Source: Gemmatimonadota bacterium (GTDB lineage Bacteria; Latescibacterota; UBA2968; UBA8231). Taken from it: DNA of 64,000 nucleotides. Positions within the stretch are counted from its first letter, which is position 1. Every line of letters starts with the position of its first letter. A program made the position numbers and the translations under genes. This document shows positions 26,127-34,933 of this stretch, piece by piece. Below the pieces are notes generated by a model. That model saw only the letters and a list, made by a program, of their open reading frames with translations. It searched no databases and was not told where the DNA came from. The stretch lies in the NCBI GenBank assembly GCA_009840005.1, contig VXOR01000078.1, forward strand, positions 87,961 to 151,960. The letters are read 5' to 3'.

Positions 26127-28565
26127 TTACTTGAGCAGCAGCATCTTCTTGGTTTCGAGGAACTCACCGCCCGCCTGCAAGCGGTAGAAATACATCCCCG
26201 AAGACAAGCTGTGTCCGCTGTCGTTCGTCGCGTCCCACTCCACGACGTAGCGACCGGCATTCTGATGCTCGGCAACCAGCGTCCGCACCGGCTGACCTAT
26301 TACATTATATACGGTCAACTCCACGTCCGCCGCCTGCGGCAACGCATACTTGATCGTCGTCGCTGGGTTGAACGGGTTCGGATAGTTGTTGGCCAACCCG
26401 AACGCCTCAGGCCGCGTCTGCAACTGCACCGGAGCCGGCAACGCCAGGCGGTTGAAGCCAAACTCGCTGTCGTACGTCTGGTTGTCGATGATCTCAATGA
26501 CCGTGTCCTCGATCTCCGTCTTCGCGCGGAAGACCAAGCTCAGCGCCACCTCGCCATCGGCAACCACGTCGCCGTGGGCAGCCAGCGCCAAGATGCCACC
26601 TTCGTCAGACAGCACCTGCGGGGCGGCAAACTCGCTGCCACCCAGCGGCTGATCGGTCAGCGCCCGGACAAACTCTAGCTGGCTGGCGTCGTACTGCACC
26701 TGCAAGCCATAGCCCTTGACCGCGACAAAGTCTGCCACGCGCACGTCGAGGACGAACTCCTCATCCACGCTGGGCATCCCCGTCCGCGCATCCAGATACA
26801 TCCGCGCATCGGCGTTGAGGCCAGCGAGCATGGGCACGCGCTTACCCGCACCAGCCACGCTGCGGCCGAAGTTGTCGGCAAAGACGAAGAAGTCGTCGAA
26901 GTCAATCATCGCGCTCGGCGCGAGGTCGAACGCCGGATCAAACCCAGCGTCTTCCGCCGTCAAACCAAAGAGATCAGCTAGAATGAAGAAGTCGTCGAAG
27001 CCAACGCGATTGTCAGCGCCGAACAAACCTACGATTGCGCGCCCCTCGCTATCGACCGCGACGTTGCGCACGGCCATTGCCGTCTGCTCGATATCGGAAC
27101 CCGTTTCGTTGTCCAAGTCGAAAGGCCGCACCTGATAGGTATAGCGCATACCGTTGAGCGCCGTCTCATCGATAAAAGACGTAACGCCAGCTTCTACTTG
27201 GGCCACCAAGACGAACTCTTCAGCACCCGTCTTGCGATAGATGCTGTAGCCATGGACGCCAACGACAGGCTCGAGCGCGGCCGGACCAATAGCTTCGGCA
27301 ACGATGCCCTGCAAGAGCCGATCGGACAGCGAGAGCTCCCACATCAGCGCGATGCGGCTGCCCTCGTCGTTGGGCACGTCCAAGGCACTCAGGGACGGCA
27401 CGGCCAACGGCGCAATATTGTCGATCGCGCCAACCGGCTCTTCGGTAATGGTGATCGCCGAATGAGCCAAGACCCCTTCGACGACATTCAGCCTCGGGGC
27501 CACGCCTTGGGCGTAAGCGAGCGCTTCCGGCAGCAGCGAGGCAAATACCGGTGCGTCACCGGCTTGTGCCGCTTCCCTGCTGGCCATCAGCGTCTCTGCC
27601 ATCAGCGCGTAGGGCTGGTCTCCGGCTTGGACGAACACGGCCTTAGCGGTAACGGCGCTGCTTCGACCGTCGGCCTCGGCGGAAATACCCCATCTGGTGA
27701 AGGTATTATCGAGCGTGGCGACGATAGCGCGACCAATCTCGACGCCCGGCACGGCATCAACCATGGCCCAAGGAATCATCTCGCCGTCCAGTGCGGGGAT
27801 TTCGCGCCAGATGCGATAGCCGTCCAGCGAGTCGTGGTCTTCCGACAAATCCCAAGTCAGCAGTACGAAGCCACCTTGATCACCAGCGCCGTCAGCACCC
27901 ATATAGTCTTGAGCCTCTAGCGCGTCCGGCGCGTCCAAATCAGGCAGCACCACTTCAATGGAGAACGAAATCGAATCCTCGCCACCAGCCTCATCTGTCA
28001 CGGCGAAGGTGTACACTGTGGTAGCAGCCACCGCCGTCGGCGTGCCCGAAATCGTCCGCGTAGCCTCGTCATACGTCAAACCAGCAGGCGGATCCGGCGT
28101 GAGAGTATAGGTCAATGTACCCGTGCCACGGCCTGCCGGAACCGTCGGCAACACCACTGGCGCAATCGCCTCGCCAACGCCATACGTGTAAGCGTCGGAC
28201 AGTTCGACAGACGGCGCTGCCTCCACTTCGATGACGACCGGCTGCGGCCACGGCGCACTAGCACCAGCTGCGTCTGTGATTGTGATTGTGTACTCTGTGG
28301 CCTCGGAAGCCGCCGTCGGCGTACCCGAAATCGTCCCCGTGGCCGGGTCAATCGTCAAACCAGCAGGCAAATCCGGCGACACAGAATAGGTAAACGGCGG
28401 GGTGCCCATGCCTTCCGGAACCACCGGCCCTACCACTGGCTCAATCGCCTGGCCAGCCATCGCGGTCATCGCGTGCTCATCAGCCGAGGCAGTCTGTACG
28501 CCGACAAAGAGACCGCTTGCTCCCAAAAGGGCTAGCAAGGCAACTGTCAACAACATTCGCTGCAT
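26127..28565 (-). CDS. Secreted protein with putative-Ig, dockerin-like, cohesin-like and FlgD-like domains
   Basis: 812 residues. The signal peptide ends ASA at about residue 28. Two He_PIG domains (about 35-215) come first, then Fn3-like segments (HDSLDGYRIWRE, VHGYSIYRKTG) at about 220-500. Two dockerin/EF-hand-like repeats (about 512-568) read RVGFDDFFILADLFG and MIDFDDFFVFADNFG. A cohesin-like beta domain (about 585-710: FVLDVRV, VKGYGLQVQYD) follows, and last the FlgD-like sorting domain ending KKMLLLK. Ca-binding dockerin and cohesin partners within one chain suggest intramolecular or fibre-type assembly, which is inference. The upstream AAGGAGATAATC provides a strong ribosome-binding site. 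Confidence 0.82.
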   Translation of the reverse strand: MQRMLLTVALLALLGASGLFVGVQTASADEHAMTAMAGQAIEPVVGPVVPEGMGTPPFTYSVSPDLPAGLTIDPATGTISGTPTAASEATEYTITITDAAGASAPWPQPVVIEVEAAPSVELSDAYTYGVGEAIAPVVLPTVPAGRGTGTLTYTLTPDPPAGLTYDEATRTISGTPTAVAATTVYTFAVTDEAGGEDSISFSIEVVLPDLDAPDALEAQDYMGADGAGDQGGFVLLTWDLSEDHDSLDGYRIWREIPALDGEMIPWAMVDAVPGVEIGRAIVATLDNTFTRWGISAEADGRSSAVTAKAVFVQAGDQPYALMAETLMASREAAQAGDAPVFASLLPEALAYAQGVAPRLNVVEGVLAHSAITITEEPVGAIDNIAPLAVPSLSALDVPNDEGSRIALMWELSLSDRLLQGIVAEAIGPAALEPVVGVHGYSIYRKTGAEEFVLVAQVEAGVTSFIDETALNGMRYTYQVRPFDLDNETGSDIEQTAMAVRNVAVDSEGRAIVGLFGADNRVGFDDFFILADLFGLTAEDAGFDPAFDLAPSAMIDFDDFFVFADNFGRSVAGAGKRVPMLAGLNADARMYLDARTGMPSVDEEFVLDVRVADFVAVKGYGLQVQYDASQLEFVRALTDQPLGGSEFAAPQVLSDEGGILALAAHGDVVADGEVALSLVFRAKTEIEDTVIEIIDNQTYDSEFGFNRLALPAPVQLQTRPEAFGLANNYPNPFNPATTIKYALPQAADVELTVYNVIGQPVRTLVAEHQNAGRYVVEWDATNDSGHSLSSGMYFYRLQAGGEFLETKKMLLLK

Positions 28566-28902
28566 GATTATCTCCTTTCAAGGTGATTTAGCGGACTTGC
28601 TCGCCAAAGAATACCAGTAAGCGACTGGCTCCTGACGACTGCCGCAGGATGTCCTTCTCTTTCTGAATTAGCACAAAGATATAGTAATAAGCTCTTTTTT
28701 GCAAAATTCTTTTTTGCAAAATAATAATTGTCTCGCAGTTTCGCAATCTGGCAGCCGCATGATTATCCACATCCACGGCCACGCTTGGCAGGACAGCCTT
28801 GACATTTTAGGGTTTTAAGAAAAATTTGCGTCAGATCGCTTTTTCTTTTACATCCTATTTTATCTCCCCACACCCCCCACCTATCCCCAAAGGAGTCGCT
28901 CT
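28566..28902. other. Intergenic region between divergent genes, with a 15-bp tandem duplication
   Basis: 337 bp without a gene. It should hold the promoters of the leftward 26127 gene and the rightward TonB receptor. tcttttttgcaaaat is repeated exactly in tandem at 28693-28707 and 28708-28722. No cobalamin riboswitch box could be recognised. A strong ribosome-binding site (aaaggag, about 28890) precedes the receptor. Confidence 0.6.
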
Positions 28903-30927
28903 ATGAAGCGCTTACTCTTTAGTGCGTTGTCCATCTTCCTCGTCGGCGCACCTGTGGTGGCTGATGACGAAGCGGATACAGCGGATGTCTATGAAATGGG
29001 AGAAGTGATCATCACCGGCTCCAAGCTGCCGCAGACGCCGGGGAACGTGACCCAGAAAATCTCCATTATCACCGCCGATGAGATGGGCTCGCTAGTCCTC
29101 GGCAACGGCAACCTAGCGGAGATGCTCTCCTACACCCCGGGCAACTTCGCCAACGTCCTCTCCCGCAACGACGCCAACTGGGGGTCGTCTGGCGGCTTGG
29201 CGCACACCTACAAGGGGTACATGCTCGACGGCCTGCCAATTGACGCCTTCGTCGATCTCCAGAGCCTCGATCCGTGGGCCTTCCAGCGGGTCGAAGACCA
29301 GCGCGGCTCGGCCTCAGTGCTCTATCCAACCTATCTGGCCATGGACTTCGCCGGCAATCAGTCGCCGCTGGCCGGGACGGCCAACTTCATCCTCAAGGAG
29401 CGCGTCGGCAGCACCCGCACCAGTGCCTCGGCGTACTACGGCTCCTACAACACTATTGGCGGGCGCTTCTTCCACCAGCGCGCCGCCGGCAACCTGCACC
29501 TGTTCTTCGGCGGTCACCATGAGGACTCGGACTACACCGACTACGGCACCGAAGGCTCGTGGCTACAGATGGATGACGACCCCGAGTACGAGAAAACCAA
29601 GATGTACATGCGGGGCACTTACTTCCTCGACGACCACGGCCAGCGGGCCTCCATCTACGCCCACCGCACCTGGCACACCGGCGACGCCGGCCGCATCAAC
29701 CGAGACTTCGGCCACACCTACACCACCCTGAACGCCGGGTACACCAACCCGATCGCCGACAAGGCCACCATCCAAGCCAAGGTCGGCTACCGCGACTACG
29801 TGCGACGCTGGGAGGAGGATGGCATCTGGGAGGATCCCAAAAGCCGCGAACTGCGCTCGGAGGACGGGGTTGACCAGTCCGTCATACCAGCCGATGTCTC
29901 CCTCTCCATCATAACTCGGGAGTCGGACATGCTCACCGTGGGTGCCGACTATCAGCTCGCCTCGTACGAGACTTCGCGCGAGATCGGCGAGATAAGCCCC
30001 GGCAACGACGCCACGGCCACGGCCTTCGGCTTCTACGCCCAAGAGGAGTTGCGGCTGAATAAACTGATTCTCCGCGCCGGGGGACGCTACAACATCATTT
30101 CCCACGACATTGACCTGTTGCAGGGTGCTCCGCCAGGCGACGACAGCAACTCTTGGAACAAGGTCCTGTTCAGCGGCGGAGCGCGCTACAACCACAGCGA
30201 CGAGCTCGCGGTGTACGCCAACCTAGGCACCAGTTTCAAGGCACCTTCCCTCAAATCGGTGGGCGGCACCATCCCCTTGGCAAGCAAGGGGGACAGCACA
30301 ATTAGTGGCCATGTCCCGAACCCGGACATCAAACCAGAGTCCGGGACCAGCTTCGACGTAGGCGTGAACCTCCGGCCGAGCGATGGCTTACAGGTCGGCC
30401 TGCGCGGCTTCAATATCTTGCTCGCGGACCAGATCGCGCAGCGGGCCGTGCCCGATGCACCCCAGTCGGAGGACATCAACGCCGGCAACACCACGACGCG
30501 GGGTGCCGAAGTCGAGATCACCCACCGCCTCAACGAGCAAGTGGAGTGGTTTGCCAACTACACCTATACCAGTGCCGAAGTAACCGAGAACACCGAAGAT
30601 CCGAGCAAGGTCGGCGCTAAGATCAACTTCGTGCCGGAGAGCGCGATCGGCGTCGGGGTTCACCTCACCTTCCCCCAGGGCTTGCGGGCGACGGTCACGG
30701 CGCAGTCCTACAGCGGCATCTACCAAGACATCAGCACAGACGCCGAGACCCTCGACGGGTATATTCTAATGAACGCCCGCATTGAGCAGCGCGTCCGCAC
30801 CCAAGACGGGTACGACCTGAGTCTCTATCTCGAACCTTACAACATCACCAACCAAACCTTTGAGATGCCGTGGGGTTTTCAGGATCCCGGCTTCTCGGTC
30901 AACGGCGGCCTGATGGTCTCCTTCTAA
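28903..30927 (+). CDS. TonB-dependent outer-membrane receptor
   Basis: 674 residues. Signal peptide (1-20, ending VVADD), TonB-box-like region (MGEVIITGSK, residues 30-40), plug domain (about 45-160 with LSYTPGNF and GYMLDGLPID), then a 22-strand-type barrel. It ends in aromatic GGLMVSF with terminal Phe, the outer-membrane insertion signal. It imports a large chelate using TonB energy. The adjacent BtuF/FecB-type importer indicates a corrinoid, haem or siderophore, and the sequence does not decide which. The start at 28903 follows aaaggag by eight bases. Confidence 0.9.
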   Translation: MKRLLFSALSIFLVGAPVVADDEADTADVYEMGEVIITGSKLPQTPGNVTQKISIITADEMGSLVLGNGNLAEMLSYTPGNFANVLSRNDANWGSSGGLAHTYKGYMLDGLPIDAFVDLQSLDPWAFQRVEDQRGSASVLYPTYLAMDFAGNQSPLAGTANFILKERVGSTRTSASAYYGSYNTIGGRFFHQRAAGNLHLFFGGHHEDSDYTDYGTEGSWLQMDDDPEYEKTKMYMRGTYFLDDHGQRASIYAHRTWHTGDAGRINRDFGHTYTTLNAGYTNPIADKATIQAKVGYRDYVRRWEEDGIWEDPKSRELRSEDGVDQSVIPADVSLSIITRESDMLTVGADYQLASYETSREIGEISPGNDATATAFGFYAQEELRLNKLILRAGGRYNIISHDIDLLQGAPPGDDSNSWNKVLFSGGARYNHSDELAVYANLGTSFKAPSLKSVGGTIPLASKGDSTISGHVPNPDIKPESGTSFDVGVNLRPSDGLQVGLRGFNILLADQIAQRAVPDAPQSEDINAGNTTTRGAEVEITHRLNEQVEWFANYTYTSAEVTENTEDPSKVGAKINFVPESAIGVGVHLTFPQGLRATVTAQSYSGIYQDISTDAETLDGYILMNARIEQRVRTQDGYDLSLYLEPYNITNQTFEMPWGFQDPGFSVNGGLMVSF

Positions 30928-30930
30928 CCA

Positions 30931-32016
30931 ATGTCCGCTGTAGTTGGCTCTGCGGTGGCCCCTCCAACGAGAGCGGCCACCGCAGAGAGCCAGCGTCTCG
31001 TATTCTTCTTCCTGCTTCTCGCTCTCTTACTCGCCAGTACTCCGGCTCTCGCAGAGAGCGTGGCGGCCACCGATTTCCGCGGCCGCCGCATCGAGCTAGA
31101 CAAGCCGGCCGAGCGCATCGTCTGCCTACTCGAAAGCGCCCTCAGCGGCCTGTACATGCTCGGAGCCGAAGCGCGCCTCGTCGGCATTTCGACCAATATC
31201 TACCAAGAGAGCGTCTTTGCGTACTACGCGGCTATGGACGAACGCATCCGCGAGCGCACCCTGCCGACGCCGGGCAACTGGGACTTCGTCAACCTCGAGA
31301 GCATGGTGGCGCTACAGCCGGACCTAGTCATCCTCTGGTCGGGTCAGGAGGAATCCATCGCCGCCCTCGAAGAGAAGGGGATCCCGGTCTTCGGGGTCTT
31401 CATCGAGCGCTTTGCGGATATTCACCGCGAAATTACCGCTCTCGGCGAACTGACCGGCACCCAAGAACGGGCGACCGAGCTACTCGCCATTGCCCAAGAG
31501 GAGCTGGAGGCAGTGCAGCGCAAAATTGCCCTCGCCGAAGGAGAAGCTAAGCCGCGCATCTACTTCATGTGGGACCAAGGGCCGCTGGAGACGGCCGGCC
31601 GCAACAGCACCGTGCAGGAGCTAATTGACCTAGCCGGAGGAACCAACGTGGCGGCCGACAGCGAGCTAGAGCACCTCGTCGTCAATCTCGAAAACGTCCT
31701 CGTCTGGAACCCAGAGTTGATCGTCATGTGGTGCAACGACCGACTCGATGCCGAGGACATCAGTGAGCTGTCCGGCTGGCGCTCGCTCTCAGCGGTGCGC
31801 AACGGGCAAGTGCACGAGTTGCCCGATCCCTTCTCGTGCGACTTCTGGACCCTCAAGTACATCTTCACCGTCGATCTCGTCGCCCGCTGGTGCCATCCAG
31901 ACCGCTTTTCCGCAAGAGACCTAGAAGAGTTGCGAGCCGACCTGCTGAATAAGCTATACGGGGGACGGCTTGGGGAGGTGCCGTCTCTTTTATACGAGAC
32001 AGGAAACGGCCCGTGA
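30931..32016 (+). CDS. ABC transporter substrate-binding protein (BtuF/FecB-like)
   Basis: 361 residues. A hydrophobic signal segment (about residues 23-41, ending PALA) precedes a periplasmic-binding-protein fold of the helical-backbone class III type: DFRGRRIELDKPAERIVCL, LGAEARLVGIS, LQPDLVILWSG, NPELIVMW and AVRNGQVHELP. It would deliver the chelate captured by the TonB receptor to the FecCD-type permease. The annotated ATG is 3 bp after the receptor stop and lies just before a hairpin (30946-30991). The GTG at 30955 or another codon could be the real start. Confidence 0.85.
   Translation: MSAVVGSAVAPPTRAATAESQRLVFFFLLLALLLASTPALAESVAATDFRGRRIELDKPAERIVCLLESALSGLYMLGAEARLVGISTNIYQESVFAYYAAMDERIRERTLPTPGNWDFVNLESMVALQPDLVILWSGQEESIAALEEKGIPVFGVFIERFADIHREITALGELTGTQERATELLAIAQEELEAVQRKIALAEGEAKPRIYFMWDQGPLETAGRNSTVQELIDLAGGTNVAADSELEHLVVNLENVLVWNPELIVMWCNDRLDAEDISELSGWRSLSAVRNGQVHELPDPFSCDFWTLKYIFTVDLVARWCHPDRFSARDLEELRADLLNKLYGGRLGEVPSLLYETGNGP
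30946..30991 (+). promoter_or_regulatory. Hairpin spanning the 5' end of the substrate-binding-protein gene
   Basis: ggctctgcggtggcc (30946-30960) pairs with ggccaccgcagagagcc (30975-30991), 15 bp with a 2-nt bulge and a 14-nt loop. It follows the receptor stop codon by 18 bp. It could attenuate transcription or set the receptor:importer ratio. It is also partly coding. Confidence 0.5.
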
Positions 32017-33020
32017 ATAGCGCGTTCCGCCGCCGCCTCATTTACATCCTGCCATTGCCGGTTCTCTTCGGCTCCCTGCTGCTCGGTCCTTCGGCTAGCG
32101 CCGAGGCGTGGGAAATTCTCGTCTGGCTCTACGGCTTGCTCTTCCGCGAGACGGCCGCTGGGAGTGAAGAGTCGCTAGTGGGAACAATCGTCTGGGAGGT
32201 GCGCCTGCCGCGCATTCTCCTGACCTTTCTGGTGGGGGGTGCCCTAGCCGCGGCCGGCAACGCCTTGCAGGCACTGTTTCGCAATCCCCTCGTAGCCCCC
32301 TACATCCTCGGGCTTTCCTCCGGTGCCGCCTTTGGCGCAGCGATAGCATTGGTCCTGCCGTTCCTGCCGCTCCAGCCCACGGCCTTCGGCTTTGGCCTGC
32401 TCGCCGTGGGCCTTGCTTACTTCTTGGCCCGCACTCGCAAGACCGTGTCGGTCGTCTCCCTCATTCTCTCGGGAGTGATCGTCACCGGGATTTTCACCGC
32501 GCTACTGACCATCGTCCAGTTCCTCACCGACCCGTACAAGCTACAAACCATCGTCCATTGGACCATGGGCAACCTGCACAATTCGAGCTGGGCCAAGCTG
32601 CACTCCGCCGCTCCGGGGATAGGCATTGGCGTGGTCTGGCTCTTCCTCTTTCGCTGGCGCATGAACGTGCTGGCCCAAGGCGATGAAGAAGCCCGCGCGG
32701 TCGGCCTAAACCCAGAGCGGGAGCGAGTGCTAATCCTCATTCCAGCAACCTTAGCCGCTTCGGCGGCGATTGCCGTGGCCGGCGTCATCGGCATGATTGG
32801 GCTCGCCGTGCCGCACATGGTGCGCATGATGCTAGGCCCGGACAACCGCCACACCCTGCCGGCCTCCTTTGCCTTTGGCGGGGCCTTTCTGCTGCTGGTC
32901 GATACCTGCTCGCGCACGTTGGCCTCCTTTGAAATCCCGGTCGGGGTCTTCACCACCCTCCTCGGCGGGCCGTTTTTCATCTTCCTCCTCAAAAAGGCGC
33001 GAATCGGATGGGAGACCTAG
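32013..33020 (+). CDS. FecCD/BtuC-family ABC transporter permease
   Basis: 335 residues with about ten TM helices. Family landmarks: VRLPRILLTFLVGGALAAAGNALQALFRNPLVAPYILGLSSGAAFGAA, HWTMGNL, and GVIGMIGLAVPHMVRMMLGPD near the C-terminus. It is the inner-membrane channel of a cobalamin, haem or siderophore importer. The GTG start overlaps the stop of the preceding gene, with AGGAAA ten bases upstream, and the 3' end overlaps the ATPase gene by 13 bp. Confidence 0.92.
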   Translation: MNSAFRRRLIYILPLPVLFGSLLLGPSASAEAWEILVWLYGLLFRETAAGSEESLVGTIVWEVRLPRILLTFLVGGALAAAGNALQALFRNPLVAPYILGLSSGAAFGAAIALVLPFLPLQPTAFGFGLLAVGLAYFLARTRKTVSVVSLILSGVIVTGIFTALLTIVQFLTDPYKLQTIVHWTMGNLHNSSWAKLHSAAPGIGIGVVWLFLFRWRMNVLAQGDEEARAVGLNPERERVLILIPATLAASAAIAVAGVIGMIGLAVPHMVRMMLGPDNRHTLPASFAFGGAFLLLVDTCSRTLASFEIPVGVFTTLLGGPFFIFLLKKARIGWET

Positions 33021-33781
33021 CACCAGCGATTCAAGTCGAGAACCTCTCCTTTGCCTACGAAGAGAGGACGATCCTCAACGACATCTCGCTGGAAATCCCA
33101 GCGGGGCAGTTCACCGTCCTACTTGGCAAGAACGGCAGCGGCAAATCGACGCTCATGCGCATCTTAGGCGGTTTCCTCGACTTCGAGCGCGGCAACGTGC
33201 ATATCATGGGGGAGGAACTCCGCTCCTTCTCATCTCGGCGGCGGGCCCGCGTCCTCGGCTTTCTGCCTCAGCACCACCGGCCGGTTTTCCCCTTTTCCGT
33301 GCAAGACGTAGTCCTGACTGGCCGCGCTAGCTACGTCACCTATGTCCCCAAGCAGGAGGATGTGGAGATCGGCATCGCGGCGCTGGAGCGGGTCGGCGTT
33401 ATCCACCTGAAGGACCGCCCCTATACCGAGCTGTCGGGCGGGGAACAACAGCTCGTTCGCATCGCCCGGGTTCTAGCCCAACAACCCCGCCTTATCCTCC
33501 TCGACGAGCCAAGCTCGCACCTCGACTTCCTCAATCAAGCGCACCTGCTGCGCCTAATCCGCGAGTTGGTCGATGCCGACCTCACGGTCCTCGCCGTCCT
33601 GCACGATCCCAACAGCGCCTTCCTGTATGGGGATCACTTCATTTTCCTCAGGGATGGTGCGGTGGAGCGGCTGCCAGCGGCCGAGCGGCCGTGGGACCGC
33701 GACTTTCTGGAGCGGATCTACGACACTAAAATGGATTCAATTCCCTACGGCGACCGCGCCTTCGTGGTGCCAAAGGGGTGA
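33008..33781 (+). CDS. FecE/BtuD-family ABC transporter ATP-binding protein
   Basis: 257 residues. Walker A is GKNGSGKST, the Q-loop is FLPQHHRP, the signature is LSGGEQQLVRIARVL, Walker B is LILLDEPSSHLDF, and the switch is VLHDPN with His. It belongs with the two preceding genes (13-bp overlap with the permease) as the motor of the importer. It closes the operon 6 bp before a convergent gene. Confidence 0.92.
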   Translation: MGDLAPAIQVENLSFAYEERTILNDISLEIPAGQFTVLLGKNGSGKSTLMRILGGFLDFERGNVHIMGEELRSFSSRRRARVLGFLPQHHRPVFPFSVQDVVLTGRASYVTYVPKQEDVEIGIAALERVGVIHLKDRPYTELSGGEQQLVRIARVLAQQPRLILLDEPSSHLDFLNQAHLLRLIRELVDADLTVLAVLHDPNSAFLYGDHFIFLRDGAVERLPAAERPWDRDFLERIYDTKMDSIPYGDRAFVVPKG

Positions 33782-33786
33782 GTAGC

Positions 33787-34863
33787 TCAGCCGCTGTGCA
33801 GAACTATCTCGCGGTCGTCGCCGCGTAGAGGCAACTCGACCCAAGCACTGCCAGCGCGGTGGGAGGCGTGAAAGGCAATAATCGCCTCTAAGGTGCGCAC
33901 GGCTTCCCTCACATCATAGGAGAAAGGTCCTCCCCCGTCGAGCCAATTGACAATCTCGATTACGGCGCGATCCATGCCGCTGTCGGGCGAGTCGTCGGGC
34001 AGGAACTCGCGGTCGTCGCCGCGCACAATCTCAATGTCGCGGTTGCGGCAGATGGCGTAGCCCTCGGTGCCGTGGAAGCGGTGGCGCGGTGGCGCAGTGC
34101 CGTAGTCGGCCGCGTCAACCGTGCAAATCAAGTCGCCCTGCGGCGCGGCATCGGCATCGGGCAAATCGCGTCCAAGGCGTAGCAGACCCCAGCCACCAGG
34201 ATCGGTAAAGGCGGTGCCTCGGCAGTCAGGTTTTCCCGACAGGTCGAGGGTGCCGGAGACAGCGATTACCGACAGGCCAGTGACCATCTGCACGGCGTCG
34301 ATCATGTGCGTGCCGACGTTGCCGAGGCGGCCAGAGGTCCACTGAAGCGAGGTCGAGGTCAACGTGCCGAGCGCACCAGCGGCGATGCGGTCGCGCAGCC
34401 CCCGATAGCCGGGGTGGAAGCGCAGGTTGTGGTTGATGACGAGCAGAGCATCGGCCTCGTTACAGACAGACAGCATGCCTTCGGCCTCGGCGACCATCGC
34501 CGCAATGGGCTTTTCGCAGTAGATGGCGCGGGCACCGGCTTCTATGGCCGCTTGGGTGATCTCAGCGTGGACGGGGGTGTACGTGGCGATCGAGACGATG
34601 TCGAGGGGCGCGGCTGCGCGCAGCATTTCGCGCCAGTCGGCAAACGCGGGCACGCCGTAGCGCGCGTGGAAGCGCTCGCGCCGCCCGTCGTCGCGACTGC
34701 TACCAGCGACTAAATCGACCCGGTCGTGGTTGCGCAGTGCTCCCACGTGAGTGCCGTCGAGGTCCTCGACGAGCTGGCCGAGCACATCGCCCGAGACCTG
34801 GTCCGCACCCCCGATAAAACCCAATCCCACTATCGCTGCACGGTATCTCGTTTCTCCTGCCAT
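33787..34863 (-). CDS. Gfo/Idh/MocA-family oxidoreductase
   Basis: 358 residues from ATG34863, chosen because AAGGAGG lies eight bases upstream (the frame is open to 34917). Rossmann motif VGLGFIGGADQVSG, catalytic loop YCEKPIAAM, and C-terminal substrate domain with HMIDAVQMVTG. It probably oxidises or epimerises a sugar or polyol. The amidohydrolase gene upstream on the same strand, 70 bp away, may be cotranscribed with it. The substrate is unknown. Confidence 0.85.
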   Translation of the reverse strand: MAGETRYRAAIVGLGFIGGADQVSGDVLGQLVEDLDGTHVGALRNHDRVDLVAGSSRDDGRRERFHARYGVPAFADWREMLRAAAPLDIVSIATYTPVHAEITQAAIEAGARAIYCEKPIAAMVAEAEGMLSVCNEADALLVINHNLRFHPGYRGLRDRIAAGALGTLTSTSLQWTSGRLGNVGTHMIDAVQMVTGLSVIAVSGTLDLSGKPDCRGTAFTDPGGWGLLRLGRDLPDADAAPQGDLICTVDAADYGTAPPRHRFHGTEGYAICRNRDIEIVRGDDREFLPDDSPDSGMDRAVIEIVNWLDGGGPFSYDVREAVRTLEAIIAFHASHRAGSAWVELPLRGDDREIVLHSG

Positions 34864-34933
34864 AGTATTCCTCCTTAGACGTTGCTCCAAATCATCAGGC
34901 CCCAAGGCCGAGTACACGTGGAATTCCCAATTC

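Noticed and set aside
28566..28902. Cobalamin riboswitch before the TonB receptor
   Set aside because: The operon context suggests one, but no B12-box-like consensus or expected pairing pattern could be recognised by eye.
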